A DNA stretch of 64,000 nucleotides from Flavobacterium akiainvivens (GCF_001278115.1 NZ_LIYD01000005.1:581197-645196), one strand, 5' to 3'. Positions 1 to 8,108 are shown, counted from the first letter of the stretch. The notes: generated by a model not told the origin, from the sequence alone. Translations and numbers: made by a program.

Positions 1-446
1 ATCCATATTATAAATATTTTTTCATTGTTTTCGCCTGTCCATACTTTACCACCGTTGGTAACTCCTGTACCATTTGAGTAGCAAGCTTTATAAGTGTAGT
101 TGCCAGTTTTATTCTCGCTGGATTTATGGAGGGTAGTACTAGTTAAATTGTTCGAGGAATCTCTTAAATTCAATGTAATTGGTGTGTCATCACTTGCCGC
201 TATTTCTCCAAATATTTCAATTTTATCGCCAGTCTTAACGCTTATTGAATTGCAACCTGCGATGACTGAATTACTGTCATTTTTAATAATCCTAATCCAT
301 TCAGGGCTATAATTCCCAGTATCTATTTGAAGCAAATAGTTTGTTACCTCTTGAGGACTATCAATTTCGGTCACTGGGTCGTTGTTATCACTTGAGCAAT
401 GAATGAATAATAAGGCTGTGATGGCCACGAATAAAGTTTTTTTCAT
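1..446 (-). CDS. Putative lipoprotein, 3' end beyond window
   Basis: The reading frame is open from an ATG at 446 to the window edge, so 148 codons are visible and the C-terminus is missing. The N-terminus MKKTLFVAITALLFIHC is a lipoprotein signal peptide with the lipobox cysteine at residue 17, followed by a Ser/Asp-rich tether. The rest looks like a beta-rich secreted domain, with no family I recognise. A -7 element (TATATTTG read on the minus strand, 476-483) lies 30 nt upstream. The gene is AT-rich like the XRE and integrase genes beside it and is probably cargo of the same integrated element. Being a lipoprotein is well supported; its role is unknown. Confidence 0.75.
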   Translation of the reverse strand, partial: MKKTLFVAITALLFIHCSSDNNDPVTEIDSPQEVTNYLLQIDTGNYSPEWIRIIKNDSNSVIAGCNSISVKTGDKIEIFGEIAASDDTPITLNLRDSSNNLTSTTLHKSSENKTGNYTYKACYSNGTGVTNGGKVWTGENNEKIFIIW

Positions 447-475
447 TTTGTCCTGGTTTTTAATTATTTATAATG

Positions 476-517
476 CAAATATATGATTTTGTAAATATGC
501 TCAGAACGTATTCGTTC
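476..517. promoter_or_regulatory. Divergent promoter region with inverted repeat
   Basis: Between the lipoprotein gene and the XRE regulator there is a -7 box for the minus-strand gene (476-483) and, 20 bp further on, a perfect inverted repeat GAACG-TATT-CGTTC at 504-517. Such a repeat beside a gene for a helix-turn-helix regulator is a candidate operator. Binding is inference only. Confidence 0.4.
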
Positions 518-552
518 ATAATTTATTTGTGTCGTACAAATATTTTTGATGT

Positions 553-783
553 ATGGCAGATAGAAAAAAAGAAATACCACCCGTTGTTATCCAAGTAGGA
601 GAGCGTATCAAGGAAATAATTGAAGAAAAGGAGTTAATCTTCCGTAATGTTGCCAACGACTGCAATATGGACGTGGAGGCTTTGAGGCGTTATGTTTGGG
701 GCAAACAAATCATGGGTATTGATAAGCTTGCCCTTATTGCAAACGCACTTGGAATAGAAGTAGGGGAGTTGTTTAAGAAGTAA
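553..783 (+). CDS. XRE-family helix-turn-helix regulator
   Basis: A 76-residue protein consisting almost entirely of one Cro/C1-type helix-turn-helix domain (about residues 12-74). The family pattern is visible: an initial helix (VGERIKEIIEEK), the two HTH helices around FRNVANDCNMDVEALRRYVWG, and the closing IDKLALIANALGIEVGELF typical of XRE proteins. There is no effector or dimerisation domain. It sits between the lipoprotein and the integrase and its 3' end overlaps the integrase 3' end by 11 bp (773-783), convergently. Small XRE proteins of this kind usually control excision or cargo genes of integrated elements. Candidate operators are the inverted repeats at 504-517 and 2146-2160. The family call is secure, the targets are inferred. 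Confidence 0.85.
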   Translation: MADRKKEIPPVVIQVGERIKEIIEEKELIFRNVANDCNMDVEALRRYVWGKQIMGIDKLALIANALGIEVGELFKK

Positions 784-2128
784 ACTGCTGCGAAAACACT
801 TCATTAAATCTATCTATGTTCTTCGATGGCAGTCTTGCTATATAGGTCTGAGTAGTGCTAATATGCATGTGTCCTAAAGAATGAGATACATCTTGAAGGT
901 TTACGTCATTTTCAATAAGAAGCTGGCTATAGGTATGCCTTGCAACGTGTGAAGTAAGATTTATTGAAATTTTACATTGCTCCTGAATATCTTTCAAAAG
1001 TTTGTTATACCATGCTCTAGTACCTGTTAGCCTTTTATATTGCAGGTTATTTAATACACCAATTTCCTTATCTTTAAATTCAGCAAAATCGTTTGGGTTA
1101 AAGAAGTGAAAAACAAAGCTATTGCGCTGTTCACTTAAAGAAAGTTGTTCAATGTATTTTGAATAAATTTTATAAATATCCTCGGCGTAATTTTCATCTA
1201 ACTGATTTAAGGAATATATTTCATCTTCTGCTTGGGGCATAAAACGAATTACTTGTAGCTCAATCATTTTTAATGCTATGTATGAAAGGCTAACCTTCAT
1301 TCCCTTTTTTGTTTTGTACATGGTATATTCCAAATACATCTTGCCATTTTCAAACTTGAAGTTTCTCCAGCGTAAAAATTGAACATCACTGCATCTTAAA
1401 CCTTGAGTAAATAATTGAAAAAGAAATACATTCGCTACCTCTCTTAATGTCAGTTCATTTACTCTAAACCTTCTGTTATAGTGATGCTTTCTTCTTTCTG
1501 CAAATCTTGTATTTATAATACGCTTAACTTCGTCTGTAGTTAAAGCTTTGAGTTTCTTTTCAGAGAATTTTAATTGGAGATTAGCAAATGGGTCATTGGC
1601 ATATCGTACATGACCTGCTTTTTTTGCTTTATTTATTAGAGCCTTAAATGCTTTCATGTTATAGTTAGCAGTATCAATTGCATTACCACTATCGATTATA
1701 AATTTATAAAATTCCTGAACCTTCTTAGAATCTAAATGCTTGAATTTAAGGTCGTGTAGATTAATTGAGTTAAAGTAATTTCTAAGCTTAAGTTGAATGT
1801 TGATGTATTTTAGTTTAGTACCCTCATTTATGGTTGTATCAATGATATCTTGATAAAATTCCAATATTGTTTTATTGTTGCTTTGCAATACCTGAACATC
1901 ATTGTCATAAGCTGAAAGTGTTTTAAGGACATCCTCAATTTTTTTGTTGATTACCTCGTGGCGAATCTCTTTGTTAGAAACCCTTTGTTTTCCTTCAAGC
2001 CAAAAGGATTCATGTAACTTGATTCCCAAGCTTACAAATTTTGATTTACGATTTTCAATAACTCTTACTTTTAGATAGCCTTCTTTACTATCTTTGTTTA
2101 CGGGTCGGAAGACAATTTTTAAACTCAT
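773..2128 (-). CDS. Tyrosine recombinase (integrase) of genomic island
   Basis: A 451-residue site-specific recombinase of the kind found in Bacteroidota mobile elements. It has an N-terminal arm-binding region (about 1-90), a SAM-like core-binding domain (about 85-190) and a C-terminal catalytic domain. All catalytic residues are visible: R245 in GLRCSDV, a beta-hairpin lysine around K274-K276, H394 and R397 in HVARH, H420 in LGH and the nucleophile Y429 in TQTYI. It should therefore be active. It is transcribed away from the truncated comM gene, with about 125 bp between its start codon and the point where comM homology begins, the usual position of an integrase beside its own attachment site. 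Its AT-rich codon use resembles the two genes to its left and differs from the genes beyond 2250. Confidence 0.93.
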   Translation of the reverse strand: MSLKIVFRPVNKDSKEGYLKVRVIENRKSKFVSLGIKLHESFWLEGKQRVSNKEIRHEVINKKIEDVLKTLSAYDNDVQVLQSNNKTILEFYQDIIDTTINEGTKLKYINIQLKLRNYFNSINLHDLKFKHLDSKKVQEFYKFIIDSGNAIDTANYNMKAFKALINKAKKAGHVRYANDPFANLQLKFSEKKLKALTTDEVKRIINTRFAERRKHHYNRRFRVNELTLREVANVFLFQLFTQGLRCSDVQFLRWRNFKFENGKMYLEYTMYKTKKGMKVSLSYIALKMIELQVIRFMPQAEDEIYSLNQLDENYAEDIYKIYSKYIEQLSLSEQRNSFVFHFFNPNDFAEFKDKEIGVLNNLQYKRLTGTRAWYNKLLKDIQEQCKISINLTSHVARHTYSQLLIENDVNLQDVSHSLGHMHISTTQTYIARLPSKNIDRFNEVFSQQFTS

Positions 2129-2145
2129 ACTTCAAGGTTTTAATC

Positions 2146-2160
2146 GTACAACATTTGTAC
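2146..2160. promoter_or_regulatory. Inverted repeat upstream of integrase
   Basis: GTACAA-CAT-TTGTAC, a perfect 6-bp inverted repeat, lies 18 bp upstream of the integrase start codon. It could be an operator for the nearby XRE protein or an arm-type integrase site. A related half-site (CGTACAAAT) occurs at 534-542 just before the XRE gene. Confidence 0.35.
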
Positions 2161-2178
2161 AACAATTGATAAATTAGA

Positions 2179-3204
2179 TTGATAAAACTTTCTAAATCTT
2201 TTTTTAAACTGTTGATTTTCAGTCTTACGATTGGAGTAGAGTTGGTGTGTTTCGATGTGAAGGGCCAGGAATCTATTAAACGCTGTATGGAGATAGCCGC
2301 AGCAGGAGGGCATAATATTATATTGATAGGCCCACCGGGGGCAGGTAAAACCATGCTGGCGAAGCGACTGCCCAGCATACTGCCACCCATGACACTACGT
2401 GAGGCGCTTGAAACTACTAAGATACATAGTGTGGCGGGTAAGATGAAAAACGTAGGGTTGCTTAATCAAAGGCCGTTTAGAAGTCCCCATCATACGGCTT
2501 CGTCTGTATCTCTTGTAGGGGGAGGAAGTTTTCCCCAGCCTGGGGAAATAAGTCTTGCACACAATGGCGTTCTTTTCCTTGACGAGTTACCCGAATTTAA
2601 ACGTGAAGTGCTTGAGGTAATGCGCCAGCCGCTTGAGGATCGTGAGGTTACCATAAGCCGTGCCAAATTTACTATAACTTACCCGTCCAGCTTTATGCTT
2701 GTGGCAAGTATGAACCCGAGCCCGGGTGGTTATTTTAACGACCCCGATGCCCCTGTTACCACATCGCCACACGAAATGCAGCGCTATATGAGCAAGATTT
2801 CTGGTCCGTTATTAGACAGGATAGATATTCATATTGAAGTTACCCCCGTGCCGTTTGAAAAGCTGAGCGATACCCGTAATGCCGAAAGCAGCGTGGAAAT
2901 CCGCAAGCGTGTTACTGCTGCCCGCGAAATACAAACCCAGCGCTTTGAGGAGTTTGAAAACGTGCACTACAATGCCCAGATGAATGTTAAGCAAATACGC
3001 AAGTACTGCGCGCTTGACGATGCTTCGCTGCAGCTGCTTAAAACCGCGATGGAACGCCTTAACCTTTCGGCACGTGCGTATGACCGTATTTTAAAAGTAG
3101 CCCGCACCATTGCTGACCTCGAAGCTTCTGAAAATGTGGCATCACACCATATTAGTGAAGCCATACAGTATAGAAGTTTAGATAGGGATGGCTGGCTTGG
3201 GTAA
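2179..3204 (+). pseudogene. comM: comM/yifB 3' portion, 5' part replaced by island
   Basis: From about base 2254 the frame encodes the central and C-terminal parts of the YifB/ComM Mg-chelatase-like AAA+ ATPase. Visible are the conserved DVKGQE entry, Walker A GPPGAGKT, Walker [10 protein letters not shown], and the C-terminal Mg-chelatase domain ending RSLDRDGW. ComM is a branch-migration helicase used in natural transformation in some bacteria, and is about 510 residues long. Here the N-terminal domain (roughly 200 residues) is absent and the first 24 or so codons, opened by a TTG at 2179, match nothing in the family. The missing part should lie at the far end of the island, left of the window. 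A shortened ATPase might still be made, but loss of function is more likely. Confidence 0.85.
2254..2270 (+). other. Probable attachment-site junction in comM
   Basis: Family homology in comM begins at GATGTGAAGGGCCAGG, codons for the conserved DVKGQ segment. Sequence immediately to the left is unrelated AT-rich DNA ending in an integrase gene. This is the expected position of an att core. The exact crossover cannot be fixed without the other junction. Confidence 0.5.
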
Positions 3205-3208
3205 GAAT

Positions 3209-3241
3209 TTGTTTCAAGTTTAAGGTTTCAGGTTCCTGAAA
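3209..3241. repeat. Short degenerate intergenic repeat
   Basis: The stretch contains GTTTCAAG, GTTTAAGG and GTTTCAGG in quick succession. Degenerate GTTTCA-type strings of this kind are common between genes in Flavobacteriia. No function is apparent. Confidence 0.3.
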
Positions 3242-3263
3242 TCTCTAATTAATACTATTAACT

Positions 3264-3494
3264 ATGCTTAAAGAAGAACTACAACAACTGTTTGAGGCCA
3301 TGCCTCAACTGGTAAAAGATAAACTACAGCCCGTAATGGATAACCTGTTGGAACGCGCCGCCGACCTTGATGCTGAGAAAAACAAAACCAGCGAGTATTA
3401 TGAAGAGGAGCGCGAAGATATTATGAAGGAAGTACACAAGGTAAAATACCTTAACGACCAGTGGCAGATTATGAATGCCAGGAAAAATAATTAA
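3264..3494 (+). CDS. Small charged helical protein, unknown function
   Basis: A 76-residue, highly charged protein without signal peptide or membrane segment. Nearly all of it is predicted by eye to be helical, with a heptad-like segment (LLERAADLDAEKNKTSEYYE) suggesting a short coiled coil. It starts 59 bp after comM, preceded by degenerate GTTTCA-type intergenic repeat DNA, and ends 41 bp before a strong bidirectional terminator. Codon use matches the core genome. I do not recognise a named family. It looks like a lineage-specific cytosolic protein, conceivably a partner or chaperone-like adaptor, but nothing in the sequence shows a function. Confidence 0.7.
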   Translation: MLKEELQQLFEAMPQLVKDKLQPVMDNLLERAADLDAEKNKTSEYYEEEREDIMKEVHKVKYLNDQWQIMNARKNN

Positions 3495-3535
3495 TGTAGC
3501 AATTGCGCTCAGGGGCTAAGTAGCTCAGCAGCTCT

Positions 3536-3580
3536 AAAAAACAAAACTCCCCTGCCATGGCAGGGGAGTTTTGTTTTTTA
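3536..3580. terminator. Bidirectional intrinsic terminator
   Basis: A long inverted repeat, AACTCCCCTGCC / GGCAGGGGAGTT around an ATGG centre, flanked by A and T tracts on both sides. It separates the convergent 76-residue gene and the secreted nuclease gene, whose stop codon lies inside the T tract. Confidence 0.9.
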
Positions 3581-4669
3581 GTTCACTATTACTTTTTTAG
3601 TAGCGGTGCTTTCTCCGGCGGTAACCTTTAGCAGGTAAAAGCCATACGGCAGGTTGCTAAGCGTATAGCTCTGGTTAACGGCATTTGGCCTTGTTATTTT
3701 TTGAACCAGTTGCCCGTTAAGGTTTACAAGTTCAATTTCGGTAAGTTCAGTTTCGCTGTAAATGTTTACCTCGTGGTTAACCGATGGGTTAGGGTAAACG
3801 GCAAGCTGCGCTGCAAAAACATCATCAATTGCACCCAGATCCCAACGGTCTTCGGCTATAGGGCCGCCCCATATAAGGGTTGCCAGGTAAGGGTTATCTA
3901 TAAATGGATTGCGGTTGCCCTGCCCAAACGGATTATTAGCGTTACCCAGGTAGGTATTGCGCTGGTCTTCAAAGTCAGATACCGGGTCTTCAGCATTCCA
4001 CTGTAGCAGTATAAGCGGCATATTAGAATCTGTTGATACCGTTTCGCCCATAACAGCACCTGTAGGAAGGCACTGGTTACCATAATGCAGGTACATATAC
4101 ATAAGTATACGCGCAACATCGCCTTTCCACTCATCGCCGGGATACCATCCTGAACCTGAGTTTCCTGAATTTCCTGAACCTGTAGTGTACAATTTATTAG
4201 CCCTTGCGCCATTACGGTCTACATCGCAAGCCCTTAAGTGGTGTGCATCGGCACCGGGGCCAATCTGGCCAAGATCTGGTGTGCCAAGCGATTGCGGGTA
4301 AACGTGTTCGCGGTTCCACTCGCAGCTGTTACTACCACCATTGCTGTCTTTGTTTCGCCTTCGGTGCGTATCATCTGTAGATGCGCCAGCCGGGCAAATA
4401 GCTGAACTATAGCCGTAAAGAAGCAATACATTGGTGTGTGATGTATCTTCAGGGTCAAGGTCGGTATTTTTAAGCGCATTCCAAAGCCCGGGGGTATAGG
4501 TAAGCTCGTTTGTATGCGTGTTTGTTATTTTTGTAGCAAGCGCATTTTTTAGTGCAGTGCCGGCCTGCTCAAAATTAAAACCATCATAGTAAGGAGATGC
4601 AGGTGCACCATCTTGGGCTGTGGCTATAAATCCTGCGGCAAGCAGGGCAAGAGTGTATAATTGTTTCAT
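3578..4669 (-). CDS. Secreted endonuclease I-family nuclease, T9SS cargo
   Basis: A 363-residue extracellular nuclease. A signal peptide (MKQLYTLALLAAGFIATAQ) is followed by an endonuclease I/EndA-like domain (about 25-275) with the family signature CEWNREHVYPQS (His122) and DAHHLR (143-144), the metal and catalytic region of this His-Me finger group. The last 70 or so residues (from about 290, AVYPNPS to the terminal TKKVIVN) form a type A type IX secretion C-terminal sorting domain, so the enzyme should cross the outer membrane and act on environmental DNA or RNA as a nutrient source. A well-formed -7 box and a 7-bp inverted repeat (4699-4719) lie upstream, hinting at regulation. Confidence 0.92.
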   Translation of the reverse strand: MKQLYTLALLAAGFIATAQDGAPASPYYDGFNFEQAGTALKNALATKITNTHTNELTYTPGLWNALKNTDLDPEDTSHTNVLLLYGYSSAICPAGASTDDTHRRRNKDSNGGSNSCEWNREHVYPQSLGTPDLGQIGPGADAHHLRACDVDRNGARANKLYTTGSGNSGNSGSGWYPGDEWKGDVARILMYMYLHYGNQCLPTGAVMGETVSTDSNMPLILLQWNAEDPVSDFEDQRNTYLGNANNPFGQGNRNPFIDNPYLATLIWGGPIAEDRWDLGAIDDVFAAQLAVYPNPSVNHEVNIYSETELTEIELVNLNGQLVQKITRPNAVNQSYTLSNLPYGFYLLKVTAGESTATKKVIVN

Positions 4670-4689
4670 CCAGAAATATTTTGGGACAG

Positions 4690-4719
4690 CAAATGTAACG
4701 ACTTTGTAATGTAAAGTCG
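4690..4719 (-). promoter_or_regulatory. Nuclease-gene promoter with operator-like inverted repeat
   Basis: Read on the minus strand, the -7 box TACATTTG occupies 4697-4690. Directly upstream, filling the -33/-7 spacer, is a perfect inverted repeat CGACTTT-N7-AAAGTCG (4699-4719). A repressor bound there would occlude RNA polymerase. The regulator is not known. Confidence 0.55.
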
Positions 4720-4748
4720 CATTAATTTAACTACACTTGTGTTAAATG

Positions 4749-5963
4749 TTATTTTTTTCGCTCCATCAGGGCCATGTAAAAGCCGTCGAACCCACTTTGA
4801 TGCGCCAAAACTTTATTTTCTTTTACAAATGTAAATTCTTTCCCTATATCTGTAGAAAGGAAACGCTTAACCTGTTCCTCATTTTCCGATGGTAATACCG
4901 AGCAGGTGGCATACACGAGCTTGCCGCCCGGTTTTACTATTTTACTATAGTTTTCAAGTACTTCGGCTTGCGTTTTTCGGATGTTATCAATAAACTCAGG
5001 CTGTAGTTTCCACTTGCTGTCAGGGTTACGTTTTAAAACACCCAGGCCACTGCAAGGCGCGTCAATAAGAACACGGTCTGCCTTTTCGTGGAGTTTCTTA
5101 ATAACTTTAGTAGAATCTATAATACGGTATTCAATGTTGAAAGCACTATCGCGCTTGGCGCGGATTTTTAGCTGTTTCAGCTTGCTTTCGTATAAATCCA
5201 TGGCAATAAGCTGGCCCTTATTTTGCATAAGCGCAGCCATGTGCAGGGTTTTACCACCGGCACCGGCGCAGGTATCTACCACGCGCATGCCCGGCTCTAC
5301 GTCAAGAAAACGGGCCACAAGCTGAGAAGAAGCATCCTGAACCTCAAACAATCCTTCTTTAAAAGCATCTGTAAGGAACACGTTAGCACGCTCTTTAAGT
5401 ACCAATGCATCAGGGTATTCTTTAAGAACCTCAGTTTCTATATTCAAATCAAAAAGAATGGCACGAAGCTTTTCTTTAGTGGTTTTAAGTGTGTTTACAC
5501 GAAGGATAACCTTAGCCTGTTCGTTTTGTGCTGCAATTTCTTTTTCCCACACCTTTTCGCCAAGTTCGGCAACGCCTATCTCGTCCATCCAGTCCGGTAT
5601 AGATTCACGATATTTGCGAGTCTTGCTTAACTCATCAAAACGGCCTTTAATACGGCGAATGGGGGTTTCTTCAAAATACTTCCAGTCAGGCAGTTGTATT
5701 CCTCGCAATACGGCCCAAACAGCAAAAATGCGCCACAGGTTATCGCGGTCATACGGTTCTTTAACTTCGGCAATTTCGGCATAAAGGCGTTTCCACCGTA
5801 CAATTTCATAGATGGTTTCGGCCACAAATTTGCGGTCTGCACTGCCCCAGCGTTTATCTTTTTTTAGCGCAAGCGCCACAACCTTATCGGCATACTGGCC
5901 TTCGTTAAAAATAAAATTTAGCGAGTCTATAACCGTAAAGCATAAATTCCTGTGTAGTCTCAT
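4749..5963 (-). CDS. RsmB-like rRNA (cytosine-C5) methyltransferase
   Basis: A 404-residue SAM-dependent RNA m5C methyltransferase of the NOL1/NOP2/Sun family. An N-terminal NusB-like helical region (about 1-140) precedes the Rossmann methyltransferase domain with motif I VVDTCAGAGGKT (228-239), motif IV DAPCSG with C304, and motif VI ATCSV with C354. The two cysteines are the catalytic and resolving pair of the family. The probable target is a 16S rRNA cytosine, as for RsmB, although the exact position is inferred. A -7 box TACCTTTG is at 5988-5981, about 18 nt before the start. Length is somewhat short for RsmB but normal for Bacteroidota members. Confidence 0.88.
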   Translation of the reverse strand: MRLHRNLCFTVIDSLNFIFNEGQYADKVVALALKKDKRWGSADRKFVAETIYEIVRWKRLYAEIAEVKEPYDRDNLWRIFAVWAVLRGIQLPDWKYFEETPIRRIKGRFDELSKTRKYRESIPDWMDEIGVAELGEKVWEKEIAAQNEQAKVILRVNTLKTTKEKLRAILFDLNIETEVLKEYPDALVLKERANVFLTDAFKEGLFEVQDASSQLVARFLDVEPGMRVVDTCAGAGGKTLHMAALMQNKGQLIAMDLYESKLKQLKIRAKRDSAFNIEYRIIDSTKVIKKLHEKADRVLIDAPCSGLGVLKRNPDSKWKLQPEFIDNIRKTQAEVLENYSKIVKPGGKLVYATCSVLPSENEEQVKRFLSTDIGKEFTFVKENKVLAHQSGFDGFYMALMERKK

Positions 5964-5980
5964 TGTAAAAAATTGAGGTG

Positions 5981-5988
5981 CAAAGGTA
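5981..5988 (-). promoter_or_regulatory. -7 promoter element of methyltransferase gene
   Basis: TACCTTTG read on the minus strand matches the Bacteroidota TAnnTTTG consensus, with the start codon 18 nt downstream. No clear -33 box. Confidence 0.5.
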
Positions 5989-6046
5989 TAATTTTTATGC
6001 GGATGTTTTGTAACAGATTTTACGGCTTATAGATTACCTTTAGCCT

Positions 6047-6559
6047 ATGGAAAAGATTTATGTTATAAAAGGTGATATTACTAAGGTTGAGGCCGATGCT
6101 ATTGTAAATGCGGCTAATAGCTCACTCCTTGGCGGCGGCGGGGTAGACGGTGCCATACACAGGGCAGGGGGCAAGGCTATTCTTGATGCATGTGTGGCCA
6201 TTCGCAACAGGCAGGGCAAATGCAAAACGGGAGAGGCGGTAATTACCACTGCCGGAAACCTTCCGGCTACTTACGTTATCCATACCGTTGGGCCCGTGTG
6301 GAATGGCGGTACCAAAGGCGAACCCCAACTGCTAACCAACGCTTATACTAACAGCCTGAAACTGGCGATTGAAAACGGGGTTAAAACCATTGCCTTCCCT
6401 AATATTAGTACGGGTATTTACGGTTACCCGAAAGACCTGGCAGCACAGGTTGCGGTTCAGGCTGTAAAAGATTTTCTGTCTGCCGATACTACTATTAAAC
6501 AGGTAACGTTTGTATGTTTTGATGATGAAAATTACCATCTTTACAACCACCTGCTATAA
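6047..6559 (+). CDS. Macrodomain O-acetyl-ADP-ribose deacetylase-like hydrolase
   Basis: A 170-residue single macrodomain of the MacroD/YmdB type, which hydrolyses O-acetyl-ADP-ribose and mono-ADP-ribosyl esters on proteins. The signature GDIT at residues 9-12, the [20 protein letters not shown] loop (about 19-38) and the second ligand loop STGIYGYP (about 121-128) are intact, including the Asn and Asp used in catalysis. It is cytosolic and spans the whole family length. It begins 83 bp from the divergent methyltransferase gene and ends three bases before the next secreted-protein gene, so the two downstream genes may be cotranscribed even though their functions seem unrelated. Confidence 0.92.
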   Translation: MEKIYVIKGDITKVEADAIVNAANSSLLGGGGVDGAIHRAGGKAILDACVAIRNRQGKCKTGEAVITTAGNLPATYVIHTVGPVWNGGTKGEPQLLTNAYTNSLKLAIENGVKTIAFPNISTGIYGYPKDLAAQVAVQAVKDFLSADTTIKQVTFVCFDDENYHLYNHLL

Positions 6560-6562
6560 CCT

Positions 6563-7693
6563 ATGAAAATCCTGCTCCTCCTTCTTTTTGCAAGCTGTGC
6601 ATTTGCACAGGATTGTACCTACACTAACCTTTCAAAACAGCTTGATTTTACGGTAAAAGCAAAGCGGTTTGAGTATGCTAATACTTCAGATTCAGTTGAT
6701 GTTGACGTAACTGTAATCATTAAAAAAGGGGGCAGGAAAAGCAATGTACATTTTGGTACGCATTCTTTTTACGATGATTCTTATGCACAATGCGGCAATG
6801 TAAGGTCTTATACAACCGGGGTTAATAAAGATAAAGAAACACTTAATAATGATTATGGCGACCTTATAGTAGCTGATTTTAATTTTGACGGCAGCGATGA
6901 TTTTGCCCTTAAGTATGACGGATGGAGCAACAGCGGCCCCGGGTATAATTTTTACCTGCAACAAAAGGATGGCAGTTTTATAAAAGACGATTACCTGAGT
7001 GAAAAAGTGTTTTATTGTCCGGAATCTGTTGATGCGTCTAAAAAAGAACTGACCGTTAGCGCCATATCGGGGGCTGTGGGCATGAACCGGCGTACGTACA
7101 GGTATGACGATAAAAATAAATCATGGGGCATATCACGTTATGAAAGGGCACGAGGGCACAATTTTACTGAACTTTCTAACAACCTTGATTTTTGGATGGC
7201 AATATCTGAAGTTGAGCAAAACGGTAATAAAGACTCGGTATATGTAAATGTTTGTGTTTATGACAAAAAGGAAAATTTTTTGCAGGCAATTGATATAGCT
7301 ACTGATTTTTATATGATGCCATTAGAGTATTTTGGCGAAGGCCGGTCTTATACCACAGGTTTTAATAAAGATAAAGAGGTTATGGACAACGATTATGGCA
7401 ATATTATAGTGGCCGACCTCAACTTTGACGGACTTGAAGACCTTGCCATAAAACGCGAGCAGGGTGGTAATGGTGGGCCTATGTATAATTTTTACTTTCA
7501 GGATAAAACAGGGCGTTTTATTATTAATCAGTTTTTAAGCACCTCAATGGGGTATTTCCCTTATAAAATTATAACGGAAGAAAAAACCTTGGTAGCAAAG
7601 GTGCGGTTAAATACCTATGAGTCTGAAGATATTTATTATCAGTATACTGCCCCTCCCAAAGGGGATGGCTGGCGAAAACTGAACCCGAAATAA
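6563..7693 (+). CDS. Secreted protein with two FG-GAP-like repeats
   Basis: A 376-residue exported protein with signal peptide MKILLLLLFASCAFAQ. Two homologous halves are plain: each has RSYTTG(V/F)NKDKE, then DYG(D/N)(L/I)IVAD, then a calcium-type DxNxDG motif (DFNFDGSDD and DLNFDGLED) and a YNFY(L/F)Q strand. The motif resembles FG-GAP and XAC2610-type repeats that bind calcium between beta strands. Each half spans about 180 residues. Only the second half is followed by a short Lys-rich tail. There is no sorting domain or lipobox, so it is probably periplasmic. The function is unknown. It follows the macrodomain gene by three bases and meets the response-regulator gene tail to tail. Confidence 0.8.
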   Translation: MKILLLLLFASCAFAQDCTYTNLSKQLDFTVKAKRFEYANTSDSVDVDVTVIIKKGGRKSNVHFGTHSFYDDSYAQCGNVRSYTTGVNKDKETLNNDYGDLIVADFNFDGSDDFALKYDGWSNSGPGYNFYLQQKDGSFIKDDYLSEKVFYCPESVDASKKELTVSAISGAVGMNRRTYRYDDKNKSWGISRYERARGHNFTELSNNLDFWMAISEVEQNGNKDSVYVNVCVYDKKENFLQAIDIATDFYMMPLEYFGEGRSYTTGFNKDKEVMDNDYGNIIVADLNFDGLEDLAIKREQGGNGGPMYNFYFQDKTGRFIINQFLSTSMGYFPYKIITEEKTLVAKVRLNTYESEDIYYQYTAPPKGDGWRKLNPK

Positions 7694-7697
7694 TGCG

Positions 7698-8108
7698 CTA
7701 CAGATCCTGTTTTAAATTGTAACGTGCCATAACCTCGTCAACCGTTTCTTTTGTAAGCGGTTTTGGGGCAAACCCTGCAAACAGGCCGTCAATTTTGGTT
7801 TGCATTTCGGGGGTGGCAGTTTCAAATGTGCCCAGCATTACCATAATCAGTGTATCGAGGCTGTTTTGTTCCAGTTTCCTGAAAGCTTCAAGAAAATCCC
7901 AGCCACTCATTCCGGGCATATTGATATCGAGGAAAATAATATCAGGAAATGCACCCTGGTTGCCTGAGAGGTATTCTAAACCGTCTTCGGCCGAGTCTTT
8001 AACTATTACCTCAATAGTATCGCTGTGTTTTTTTACAACCCGTGCATGAAAAAGGTTGTCAATCTTATTGTCATCAATAAGCATAATTGTGTGTGTAGTG
8101 TTGGTCAT
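7698..8108 (-). CDS. Single-domain response regulator
   Basis: A 136-residue receiver domain with no output domain. The acidic pocket D12-D13, phosphoacceptor D61 in IIFLDINMPG and the conserved lysine in FAPKPLT are present. The usual Thr/Ser near position 93-94 sits in MLGT. Its ATG overlaps the stop of the histidine kinase gene by 4 bp, so the two are translationally coupled and are almost certainly partners. Stand-alone receivers of this Rcp1-like type in Bacteroidota pass a signal by protein-protein contact or serve as phosphate sinks. Confidence 0.92.
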   Translation of the reverse strand: MTNTTHTIMLIDDNKIDNLFHARVVKKHSDTIEVIVKDSAEDGLEYLSGNQGAFPDIIFLDINMPGMSGWDFLEAFRKLEQNSLDTLIMVMLGTFETATPEMQTKIDGLFAGFAPKPLTKETVDEVMARYNLKQDL

